Assembly (NCBI GenBank): GCA_002299135.1
Contig: DBNM01000161.1
Coordinates: forward strand, 1-11,944
DNA: 11,944 bases
Reading direction: 5' to 3'
From: Candidatus Neomicrothrix sp. UBA672
GTDB lineage: Bacteria; Actinomycetota; Acidimicrobiia; Acidimicrobiales; MedAcidi-G1
Below, one piece after another: positions 1 to 6,074 of this stretch. How positions within the stretch are numbered: position 1 is the stretch's first letter; the number at the start of each line of letters is the position of its first letter. The notes below the pieces were generated by a model. The model had not been told where the DNA came from. It ran no database searches and saw only the letters and a list, made by a program, of their open reading frames with translations. The position numbers and the translations under genes are program-made.

Positions 1-2
1 GA

Positions 3-551
3 ATAGATTTAGGGTGGGCAACTGATTCTCATGAAAATAAATCTGATGGATCAGAACCCTGGGCGTTTCATTATGACGTGACTACCCGATATGAAATTCC
101 ATGCAAAGTTTCAGGTGAGATACAAATAGGTGAAACAAAATCTCAAATAGACGGATGGGGTCAACGCGATCATTCATGGGCAGAAAGAGATTGGTGGGAT
201 AAAGGATGGACTTGGTTTTCAGGACGTTTTGATGATGGGTCAAGATTCCATGCGGTTTCTGTAGAGGGACATGATTCAGGAATCGGGTACCACTCTTCTC
301 CTGATGGGCTCATTGCAGAGTATAGGGTCGCATCAAATCCACAATTAGGGCAAGAAGGAATTCCAACAAGCGGTCATGTAAAACTTGGTGAAACGATTAT
401 TGAATTTGAACCAATTGGATGGGCGCCTGTTCTCCTAACAGATCCCGACAATGGTCGTATTTCACGTTTTCCACGTGGCCTAGTTTCTATACAAGCTAAT
501 GATGGTCGTAAAGGTCATGCATGGATTGAGTTCAACCAACCTCAGAGATAA
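3..551 (+). CDS. Lipocalin-like protein, CrtC/DUF7064-7065 type, C-terminal part (5' truncated)
   Basis: The reading frame is open from the left edge with no stop, so the gene starts outside the window; the GTG at 78 is internal. About 182 residues are visible. The most telling stretch is a Gly-Trp-Gly-Gln-Arg-Asp-His-Ser-Trp motif near nucleotide 160, followed by Arg-Asp-Trp-Trp and a Trp-rich strand ending in Gly-Arg-Phe-Asp-Asp-Gly. That pattern belongs to the lipocalin-like superfamily that includes carotenoid 1,2-hydratase (CrtC) and the uncharacterised DUF7064/DUF7065 actinobacterial proteins. The rest is beta-rich, with no membrane segment or obvious cofactor motif. Its substrate cannot be told from the sequence; family members are often found near lipid or acyl-CoA genes. 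It converges on the DUF368 gene with only 15 nt between the stop codons, and no terminator hairpin is visible there. Confidence 0.7.
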   Translation: MDLGWATDSHENKSDGSEPWAFHYDVTTRYEIPCKVSGEIQIGETKSQIDGWGQRDHSWAERDWWDKGWTWFSGRFDDGSRFHAVSVEGHDSGIGYHSSPDGLIAEYRVASNPQLGQEGIPTSGHVKLGETIIEFEPIGWAPVLLTDPDNGRISRFPRGLVSIQANDGRKGHAWIEFNQPQR

Positions 552-566
552 TTAAGAATTACTGAT

Positions 567-1505
567 TTAGGGTTTGGTAGATCTTTTAGAGACTGAATCA
601 ATTATCAGAACAAGTCCGAAAGCTAAAAAACCTAAAAGCAGAGGGGTGAGAAAATTCGTTGAATTAGGCCAGTTGACATTTGTTCCAGAAAGTATCTCAT
701 TTCCATCTTCGTTAATCACACCGACTCCATTAGGCCAAGGCCAGAGAACCCTAGATGATCCAAGCATCAAACCAATTAAACAAGACAGAACTATGTCCCT
801 GTGTTTATCCAATAAAAACTTTAAGACAGTAGAAAAAACTGCAAGACCAATAATCGCACCAAGTGAAAGCATCGAAAGTTTCTCAAAGTCTTGATTATCA
901 ATCGCAGTTAAAACAGAAGCATAATTTCCCATTACGAGAAGCAAGAATGCGCCAGACACTCCAGGGAGTATCCATGCACAAATAGCAACGAATCCTGAAA
1001 GAAAGAAGACCCACGACGACGGGTCTTCAAAAGCACTAGAGCGAAAACCCAGTAGAGCGAAGAAAATAATTGCTGTAGCTAATGAAAATACAATTTTTTG
1101 CAAATTCCAATAATTTATTAATGAAAAAGCGATGAATGCAGATGCCGCCACCAAACCAAAAAATAAACCTGACATTGGTTCAGGATGCTTTTCAAGTAGA
1201 TCGACCATAGGTCCTGAAACTGAAATAATAGTTACGAACATCCCAGCAATAACTGGAATCAGGAAGAAGAAGTTAACTTTTTTGAGTTGTTGAATGAATC
1301 CTGAGAAGTCTCCCTTCAGGAGTTTTCCCAGACTCAAAGCACAATTGCTTATGCTCTCCAGAAGTTGCTCATAGATGCCAAGGACTAGAGCGATTGTTCC
1401 TCCAGACACTCCAGGCACTACATCAGCAATACCCATAGCAACTCCTCTAAAGAGGTTATTAGTGAATTTTTTTAAGCGAAAAAAGACTGAGGCAAGATTA
1501 TTCAT
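567..1505 (-). CDS. DUF368 / PopT-family polyprenyl-phosphate transporter
   Basis: A 312-residue polytopic membrane protein. It carries the DUF368 signature twice: Met-Gly-Ile-Ala-Asp-Val-Val-Pro-Gly-Val-Ser-Gly-Gly at about 24-36 and Leu-Pro-Gly-Val-Ser-Gly at about 180-185. This internal duplication is typical of inverted-repeat re-entrant transporters. DUF368 proteins (PopT) were shown to return undecaprenyl phosphate across the membrane for reuse in wall synthesis; that role is taken from the family. The ATG at 1505 overlaps the thioesterase stop by 8 nt and has no Shine-Dalgarno, so translation is probably coupled. A good AGAGGAG lies 5 nt before an internal ATG (Met24, position 1436), giving a 289-residue alternative. 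I keep 1505 because the residues just before Met24 (Leu-Phe-Arg-Gly) resemble the family's conserved N-terminus. It is the last gene of the minus-strand run. Confidence 0.87.
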   Translation of the reverse strand: MNNLASVFFRLKKFTNNLFRGVAMGIADVVPGVSGGTIALVLGIYEQLLESISNCALSLGKLLKGDFSGFIQQLKKVNFFFLIPVIAGMFVTIISVSGPMVDLLEKHPEPMSGLFFGLVAASAFIAFSLINYWNLQKIVFSLATAIIFFALLGFRSSAFEDPSSWVFFLSGFVAICAWILPGVSGAFLLLVMGNYASVLTAIDNQDFEKLSMLSLGAIIGLAVFSTVLKFLLDKHRDIVLSCLIGLMLGSSRVLWPWPNGVGVINEDGNEILSGTNVNWPNSTNFLTPLLLGFLAFGLVLIIDSVSKRSTKP

Positions 1506-1914
1506 CGTTTTTAAAACTTGACAAAAAGGGAGTCAATGCCTCGATTATCTGTTGTGGAGCGCGAATCGGTTTCCCATCACAGTTAGTGATTGCAACTCTG
1601 ACACGTTGTGTAGCTACTACGTCATTCTCATCCATGATCTGCTGCCACCACAGAGATGAAGCTCTACGCATTTCCAGAATTTCAGTTTCTATTGTCAGAA
1701 AAGAACCTGCTTCTACAGGTTTTAGAAACGCTGTCTCTATTTGCGATACGACGAACCTAAAGTTATTTTTCTCAATTTCATGCAGAGCTAAGCCAACTTG
1801 TTCAAGCATTTCTATACGACCGGTTTCAAATAACTGAACATAGGCAGAATGATTTAAATGACCGTATGGGTCTAATTCGTAGAAACGAACTTTTACTTTA
1901 TGACTATGAGGCAC
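1498..1914 (-). CDS. Hotdog-fold acyl-CoA thioesterase (YbgC/FadM-like, 4HBT family)
   Basis: A 138-residue single hotdog domain. The N-terminus has the 4HBT active-site pattern: Arg10-Phe-Tyr-Glu-Leu-Asp15-Pro-Tyr-Gly-His-Leu-Asn-His22, then Phe-Glu-Thr-Gly-Arg33 on the central helix; Asp15 is the expected catalytic acid. Family members hydrolyse acyl-CoA or aromatic acyl-CoA thioesters in the cytoplasm, and the chain-length preference is not visible. The start is a GTG; a stop codon lies four codons upstream in frame and no other start is available, so it is well fixed. There is no Shine-Dalgarno. TAACGT sits 6 nt before the GTG, and a TTGAGA-16-TATATG promoter-like pair lies slightly farther up, so this gene and the DUF368 gene may be expressed independently of sdh. 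The gap to the upstream small membrane gene is 69 nt. Confidence 0.87.
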   Translation of the reverse strand: MPHSHKVKVRFYELDPYGHLNHSAYVQLFETGRIEMLEQVGLALHEIEKNNFRFVVSQIETAFLKPVEAGSFLTIETEILEMRRASSLWWQQIMDENDVVATQRVRVAITNCDGKPIRAPQQIIEALTPFLSSFKNDE

Positions 1915-1920
1915 AAAATT

Positions 1921-1960
1921 ACGTTAGTCCGACATATAGGTTCTGTGGCGTCGTTCTCAA
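1921..1960 (-). promoter_or_regulatory. Candidate promoter of the thioesterase-DUF368 genes
   Basis: On the minus strand, TTGAGA (1955-1960) is followed after 16 nt by TATATG (1933-1938), a fair sigma-70-type pair that would start RNA about 12 nt before the GTG. A second possible -10, TAACGT (1921-1926), lies 6 nt before the GTG, the spacing seen at leaderless actinobacterial genes. Either reading fits the absence of a Shine-Dalgarno. Assignment is by eye. Confidence 0.4.
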
Positions 1961-1983
1961 TAACAAAAAGAATTTATTATTCC

Positions 1984-2226
1984 TTAGTTAAAAGGGTTAC
2001 TATTTTCTGCCCCGTCAGAGGGGGAAATCCTGCCGGCTTTATACCAATAGACCCCACAAAGTACAAGAAGACCTATTCCTATCCCAAGTAGAGCGCAGAC
2101 AAATCCGATGATCAAAAATGGCAGAAACCAAGATTTTTTAAGATCAGGTCTTTTTCTAATATCTAAAAGGAATTTAATCCAAAATGCTATGCCAACAAAC
2201 CAGATAATTGTTGCTATTGGACTCAT
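1984..2226 (-). CDS. Small two-helix membrane protein downstream of sdhB (unknown function)
   Basis: I do not recognise this 80-residue protein as a named family. It has a hydrophobic helix at about 3-21, a basic loop at 24-31 (Arg-Lys-Arg-Pro-Asp-Leu-Lys-Lys), a long Gly/Leu-rich hydrophobic helix at about 33-60, then Tyr-Trp-Tyr-Lys-Ala-Gly-Arg and a short polar tail. The ATG lies 25 nt after the sdhB stop on the same strand, and the frame fills the space between sdhB and the thioesterase, so it is probably a real co-transcribed gene. The Shine-Dalgarno is weak. Its position after sdhB suggests an accessory or assembly subunit of the SDH complex; mycobacterial Sdh1 is reported to have an extra small transmembrane subunit (SdhF), but I cannot claim homology. 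A generic small membrane protein is the alternative. Confidence 0.6.
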   Translation of the reverse strand: MSPIATIIWFVGIAFWIKFLLDIRKRPDLKKSWFLPFLIIGFVCALLGIGIGLLVLCGVYWYKAGRISPSDGAENSNPFN

Positions 2227-2250
2227 AATGTAATTTTATCTCTACTTTCT

Positions 2251-3021
2251 TTAACGTTGACCAGACAGAGCGCGGTTTTTGACTTTTGCTTTCATGTAAT
2301 CGCGATTCATAAAAGCAATAAAATCAAGAGTTATCTCCTTAGGGCAAGCCTCATGGCATTCTCCATGATTTGTGCAAGAACCAAAAAATTCTTCCATAGT
2401 CCCAACCATCATTTCAGTTCTCTTCCACCTCTCTGGCTGACCTTGAGGCAAAGATGCCATATGTGCAAGTTTGGCAGAAGTAAATAACTGTGCAGCAGAA
2501 TTTGGGCAAGCAGCTACACAAGCGCCACATCCTATGCATGCAGCTGCGTCAAAAGCCTGATCGGCAGCTTCTTTAGGAACTGGGGTTAGATTCGCATCAG
2601 AAGCGGCACCGGTGTTGACAGATATGTAACCTCCTGATTCGATAATTTGATCAAAAGGAGATCTATCAACTACCAAGTCTCTAATCACCGGAAAAGAACT
2701 TGCCCTAAAAGGTTCAATAACAATTTCGTCACCGTCAGAAAATTCGCGCATATGTAATTGGCAAGTTGTTGTTGCTTTTCGAGGTCCGTGAGCCTGTCCG
2801 TTTATCATCACCCCGCAAGTACCACAAATTCCTTCGCGGCAATCACTTTCAATCGCGACAGGTTCAAGTCCTTTACTGTTTAGATCCTCATTAAGAAGAT
2901 CTATCATCTCCAAAAAAGAAGCTTCAGTTGTTATTTTCTGAGCGTACTCTTCGAAGTGCCCAGATTTTTCAGGACCTTCTTGACGCCAAATCTTTAAATT
3001 TACGGTAATTACTTCTGACAT
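2251..3021 (-). CDS. sdhB: Succinate dehydrogenase/fumarate reductase iron-sulfur subunit
   Basis: A 256-residue electron-transfer subunit carrying electrons from the SdhA flavin to the membrane quinone site. The N-terminal ferredoxin-like domain has the [2Fe-2S] cysteines Cys61, Cys66, Cys69 and Cys87. The C-terminal helical domain has Cys162-x2-Cys165-x2-Cys168-x3-Cys172-Pro and Cys216-x5-Cys222-x3-Cys226-Pro. By family rule, 162/165/168/226 bind [4Fe-4S] and 172/216/222 bind [3Fe-4S]. Length is normal and no ligand is missing. The start lies 7 nt after the sdhA stop, with GTGAG overlapping that stop as a modest ribosome site. The sequence style, with the sdhC-A-B order, fits the type-B (Bacillus/Wolinella/mycobacterial Sdh1-like) class rather than the four-subunit E. 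coli class. Confidence 0.96.
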   Translation of the reverse strand: MSEVITVNLKIWRQEGPEKSGHFEEYAQKITTEASFLEMIDLLNEDLNSKGLEPVAIESDCREGICGTCGVMINGQAHGPRKATTTCQLHMREFSDGDEIVIEPFRASSFPVIRDLVVDRSPFDQIIESGGYISVNTGAASDANLTPVPKEAADQAFDAAACIGCGACVAACPNSAAQLFTSAKLAHMASLPQGQPERWKRTEMMVGTMEEFFGSCTNHGECHEACPKEITLDFIAFMNRDYMKAKVKNRALSGQR

Positions 3022-3028
3022 TTTTTTC

Positions 3029-4963
3029 TCACTTATAACTCCGCTGGGTAAGGGTCACATTTTCGAAGTCTAGTTTTTCAACATGCCGAGTTTGCAAAGC
3101 ATCTTTTCCAGTCCATTCCCAAGCAGCAACATGAGCAAAATTATCATCGTCTCTTTGAGCTTCACCCTCAGGGGTTTGGTGTTCCTCTCTAAAGTGTCCG
3201 CCGCAGGACTCTTTTCTTTCTAGAGCGTCATGTGCCATTAATTCTGCTAATTCGAAGAAATCTGAAACCCTTCCAGCTTTTTCTAAGGAAAGATTTAAAG
3301 TATCTGCGCTACCTAAAACTCGTAGATCGTTATAAAATTCTTCCTTCAAAGCGCCAATTTCAGAAACCGCTTTTTTAAGGCCTTCTTTATTTCTGCTCAT
3401 TCCGATGTGGTCCCAAACAAGTCTTCCAAGCTCTCTATGGAAATAGTCAACTGAGCGAGTGCCATTAATTGAAAGCCATCTTGCTGTTTCGTCTTCTATA
3501 GCACTTACAGCATTTGTGAAAACTGGATCATCAGTTGAAACTGCTGGTTCTCCTAGTTGATCTGCCAGACCGTCACCAATCGTGTAAGGAAGTACAAAAT
3601 AACCATCGGCTAGACCTTGCATTAGAGCACTTGCACCTAAACGATTCGCACCATGGTCAGAAAAGTTTGCTTCGCCTATGGCATAGAGACCAGGGATGGT
3701 CGTCATTAGGTTGTAGTCAACCCACACCCCACCCATTGTGTAATGGATTGCGGGATAAATACGCATTGGTATTTCATACGGGTTTTCACCAGTAATGCTT
3801 TCGTACATATCGAAGAGATTTCCGTATTTTGCGGAAATAGCATCATGACCATCCCTTTCAACAGCGGCAGAAAAATCTAAGTAAACCCCATTTTTTAATG
3901 GACCTACCCCATGCCCCTGATCAACTACATTTTTAGCGTTTCTAGAAGCAACGTCCCTAGGCACTAAGTTGCCAAAAGCCGGGTATTTATTTTCTAGATA
4001 GTAATCTCTTTCATTTTCGGGGATTTCGTGAGCAGGTCTTGAATCATCAAATGCTTCCGGAACCCATATGCGTCCGTCGTTTCGGAGTGATTCAGACATC
4101 AAAGTCAACTTTGATTGGAAATCATCGCTAGCAGGAATACAAGTCGGATGTATTTGTGTGTAACAAGGATTTGCGAAAAAAGCTCCACGACGGTGGGCTC
4201 TCCATGCAGCGGTGACATTACTCATCATCGCATTAGTTGATAGGAAATAAACATTTCCGTAACCACCTGTTGCTAAAACAACAGCATGAGCTGAATGAGG
4301 AATGATTTCACCGGAAAGCAAGTCACGTGTAACTATTCCGCAAGCTTGGCCATCTTTGGTAACTACATCGAGTAATTCTGCACGAGTATGTAATTCAACA
4401 CTCCCAGCTGCGACTTGACGCATCATTGCTGAGTAAGCGCCTAATAGAAGTTGTTGTCCGGTCTGACCTCTTGCATAAAAAGTTCTAGAAACTTGAGCAC
4501 CGCCAAAAGAGCGGTTATCTAAAAGGCCGCCATACTCTCTAGCAAAAGGAACTCCCTGAGCTGTTGCTTGATCGATTATGTTCGTTGAGACTTCTGCAAG
4601 ACGATGCACATTAGCTTCCCTGGATCTGTAGTCTCCGCCTTTAATTGTGTCGTAGAAAAGTCTGTAAACAGAATCACCATCATTTTTATAGTTCTTTGCA
4701 GCATTGATTCCGCCCTGTGCAGCAATACTGTGTGCTCGACGAGGACTGTCATGGAATGTAAAAGCTTTAACTTTGTAGCCGAGTTCCCCTAGAGAGGCTG
4801 CAGCAGATGCACCAGCTAGACCAGTACCAACAACAATAACGTCGAATTTTCTTTTGTTATTTGGGTTTACCAAGTTCATTGAGAATTTATGGTTCTCCCA
4901 TTTCTCTTCTAATGAACCTGAAGGCACTCGAGAATCAAGCACAGTTTTGTTATTAGTTGCCAT
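3029..4963 (-). CDS. sdhA: Succinate dehydrogenase/fumarate reductase flavoprotein subunit
   Basis: A 644-residue FAD subunit that oxidises succinate to fumarate on the cytoplasmic face. The dinucleotide fold begins with Gly46-Thr-Gly48-Leu-Ala-Gly51. His78 in His-Ser-Ile-Ala-Ala-Gln-Gly-Gly is the expected site of covalent FAD attachment. Substrate residues are all present: His272 (His-Pro-Thr), Arg336 (Pro-Arg-Asp-Val-Ala-Ser-Arg), His407 (His-Tyr-Thr-Met-Gly-Gly) and Arg441 (Gly-Ala-Asn-Arg-Leu-Gly). An N-terminal extension of about 40 residues precedes the FAD fold, and the length of about 645 matches mycobacterial Sdh1-type SdhA from memory. The ATG lies 3 nt after the sdhC stop, and an AGAGGA within the sdhC 3' end is a good ribosome site. 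Direction (succinate oxidation or fumarate reduction) cannot be settled by sequence; oxidation is the default for an aerobic actinobacterium. Confidence 0.97.
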   Translation of the reverse strand: MATNNKTVLDSRVPSGSLEEKWENHKFSMNLVNPNNKRKFDVIVVGTGLAGASAAASLGELGYKVKAFTFHDSPRRAHSIAAQGGINAAKNYKNDGDSVYRLFYDTIKGGDYRSREANVHRLAEVSTNIIDQATAQGVPFAREYGGLLDNRSFGGAQVSRTFYARGQTGQQLLLGAYSAMMRQVAAGSVELHTRAELLDVVTKDGQACGIVTRDLLSGEIIPHSAHAVVLATGGYGNVYFLSTNAMMSNVTAAWRAHRRGAFFANPCYTQIHPTCIPASDDFQSKLTLMSESLRNDGRIWVPEAFDDSRPAHEIPENERDYYLENKYPAFGNLVPRDVASRNAKNVVDQGHGVGPLKNGVYLDFSAAVERDGHDAISAKYGNLFDMYESITGENPYEIPMRIYPAIHYTMGGVWVDYNLMTTIPGLYAIGEANFSDHGANRLGASALMQGLADGYFVLPYTIGDGLADQLGEPAVSTDDPVFTNAVSAIEDETARWLSINGTRSVDYFHRELGRLVWDHIGMSRNKEGLKKAVSEIGALKEEFYNDLRVLGSADTLNLSLEKAGRVSDFFELAELMAHDALERKESCGGHFREEHQTPEGEAQRDDDNFAHVAAWEWTGKDALQTRHVEKLDFENVTLTQRSYK

Positions 4964-4966
4964 GAT

Positions 4967-5815
4967 TTAGTGATCCTCTAGTTGTTTTGTAAGGCATGCC
5001 AAAATTTCATCGGTGTCCCCGATGCTTACTTGACACAGACGTTCTTCTTCATCAATCAGATTTGCCTGTGTCATGATTGGAAAGCTTAGATTTCCTAAAA
5101 GGATCAGCCCTGCAAAGCTTGCAGCAAATCCTTTACGTAAATGGTTGTATTTAGGATTATTTATTCCGAGGCTCTGAAACATTGACCAAGCTCCATGAAA
5201 GATATGCCAAGCTAAAGCCATGTTTGCTATCACATAAAAAATCGCAACTGGGATCCTAGAAAGTGAAGAGTAGAGGTTGTGGTATGGATCGCCGGGAACA
5301 AATTCGTTACCAAGCCACCATCCCCAAGTTAGATCTGCAAGGTGGTAAATAAGAAATAAAGCGATTATCGGACCGGTCCAACGCATTGTACGGCTCGCAT
5401 AACTTGCAGCTATGTATTCCCTTCCTCCTTCATATTTTTTTTCTCCACCCTGAAAAGAAGCATTTAGACTCGATTTTCTACTCATTTCTTTCAAAGTGAT
5501 AGCTGAATGAAGATGCAATCCAAACATAACCATCAGGCCTAATCTCAACAGCCACAAAATCAGTGAACGCGGAAATATTCCACTTCCAAGATTTCTAAGG
5601 GACTCTGCGTATTCGTGCATTTTTGCAGGACCTTCATATACATGAAGATTTCCGATCATATGAATTAGAACGAAACCCAAAAGCCCTATTCCCGTAACAG
5701 CCATCACCCATTTTCTACCGACAGCTGTTTGGTAAAGATTTAGAGGAAAAGGCCATTCGCGACGACGGTCTCGAATGGGTTTCACTCGGTACCGTTCACT
5801 AGTTGTTTGGGTCAT
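4967..5815 (-). CDS. sdhC: Succinate dehydrogenase cytochrome b-type membrane subunit
   Basis: A 282-residue membrane anchor with five predicted helices (about 33-55, 84-105, 146-168, 188-210, 227-248) after a basic, Arg-rich N-terminus, as in the single-subunit cytochrome b558 anchors of type-B enzymes. Histidines in four successive helices (His52, His101/103, His158, His204/207) are positioned to bind two haems as in Bacillus SdhC. Mycobacterial Sdh1 enzymes may differ in cofactor, so haem content is an inference. It is longer than the roughly 200-residue Bacillus protein, mainly through the N-terminus, loops and a tail of about 34 residues after helix 5 that contains Cys261 and Cys274. The ATG has a clear GGGAG about 5 nt upstream. 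It is the first gene of the minus-strand operon and is divergent from the MoxR gene. Confidence 0.94.
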   Translation of the reverse strand: MTQTTSERYRVKPIRDRRREWPFPLNLYQTAVGRKWVMAVTGIGLLGFVLIHMIGNLHVYEGPAKMHEYAESLRNLGSGIFPRSLILWLLRLGLMVMFGLHLHSAITLKEMSRKSSLNASFQGGEKKYEGGREYIAASYASRTMRWTGPIIALFLIYHLADLTWGWWLGNEFVPGDPYHNLYSSLSRIPVAIFYVIANMALAWHIFHGAWSMFQSLGINNPKYNHLRKGFAASFAGLILLGNLSFPIMTQANLIDEEERLCQVSIGDTDEILACLTKQLEDH

Positions 5816-5856
5816 GGTATCTCCCGACTTAAGCCGGTTTATCTGGGCAAAATGAC

Positions 5857-5882
5857 ACTTTAAACGCTACTTTAAAAGCTAC
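5857..5882. repeat. 12-bp-period tandem repeat, ACTTTAAAnGCTAC twice
   Basis: ACTTTAAACGCTAC (5857-5870) and ACTTTAAAAGCTAC (5869-5882) overlap by AC and differ at one base. They lie about 42-67 nt upstream of the sdhC start, in what is likely its 5' leader or proximal promoter. A direct repeat close to one helical turn apart suits a regulator binding side by side. The protein is not identified. Confidence 0.5.
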
Positions 5883-5899
5883 CTGAGAGTACCTCTCAG
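5883..5899. repeat. Perfect inverted repeat CTGAGAG-TAC-CTCTCAG
   Basis: Two 7-bp arms, perfectly complementary, are separated by TAC. The repeat directly abuts the 12-bp tandem repeat and is followed by the 8-bp palindrome TACATGTA (5900-5907). It lies just inside the probable sdh transcript if TATAGT at 5925-5930 is the -10, so it could be an operator or a small leader hairpin. There is no T-run after it on either strand, so it is not an intrinsic terminator. Confidence 0.5.
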
Positions 5900-5988
5900 T
5901 ACATGTATCCATGCAAAAGGTCACACTATAAATTTGGTAAGTCCCTACAAAATGGGCTTAATTGACAAAGTGTTGTAGATAAACCTAG

Positions 5989-6012
5989 GGATTAGTCTGA
6001 GGATTAGATTGA
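5989..6012. repeat. Second 12-bp tandem repeat, GGATTAGnnTGA twice
   Basis: GGATTAGTCTGA (5989-6000) is followed at once by GGATTAGATTGA (6001-6012), matching at 10 of 12 positions. It lies immediately upstream of the TATATT box proposed for the ATPase gene, where an activator or repressor would bind. It has the same 12-bp period as the repeat on the sdhC side but a different sequence. Confidence 0.4.
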
Positions 6013-6024
6013 AAAATTTATATT
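6010..6024 (+). promoter_or_regulatory. Shared 15-nt element upstream of the MoxR ATPase gene
   Basis: TGAAAAATTTATATT occurs here, ending 50 nt before the ATPase start, and again identically at 9512-9526 before the VWA gene. TATATT could serve as a -10 hexamer. A related minus-strand AAATTTATAGT lies at 5925-5935 before sdhC. Confidence 0.45.
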
Positions 6025-6074
6025 CGCTTCGTTCCGGCATTTAAATAAGGCAAAAGGATCGCTAGGGTGCCGCC

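Larger units (their letters stand above)
5816..6074. promoter_or_regulatory. Divergent control region between sdhC and the MoxR ATPase gene
   Basis: This 259-nt gene-free region must hold the start signals for both the sdh operon (minus) and the ATPase gene (plus). For sdh, the best -10-like box on the minus strand is TATAGT (5925-5930), without a convincing -35. For the ATPase, TATATT (6019-6024) is the best -10-like box, and a perfect TTGACA lies at 5962-5967 but lacks a well-spaced -10. The region also holds two 12-bp-period tandem repeats and an inverted repeat, listed separately. This density of repeats suggests binding by one or more regulators. Confidence 0.55.

Noticed and set aside
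574..894. Open frame of 106 codons on the plus strand
   Set aside because: It lies wholly opposite the DUF368 gene, its product resembles no family, and the minus-strand protein has clear family motifs.
3535..3795. Open frame of 86 codons on the plus strand inside sdhA
   Set aside because: It is antisense to a highly conserved coding region with all catalytic residues intact; a shadow frame.
5883..5899. Inverted repeat as an intrinsic terminator
   Set aside because: It lies in a divergent promoter region where no gene ends, and no T-run follows on either strand.
5962..5967. Perfect TTGACA as the -35 of the ATPase promoter
   Set aside because: The sequence 16-18 nt downstream (CTAGGG/TAGGGA) is a poor -10, so I do not call a full promoter there, though a weak one is possible.
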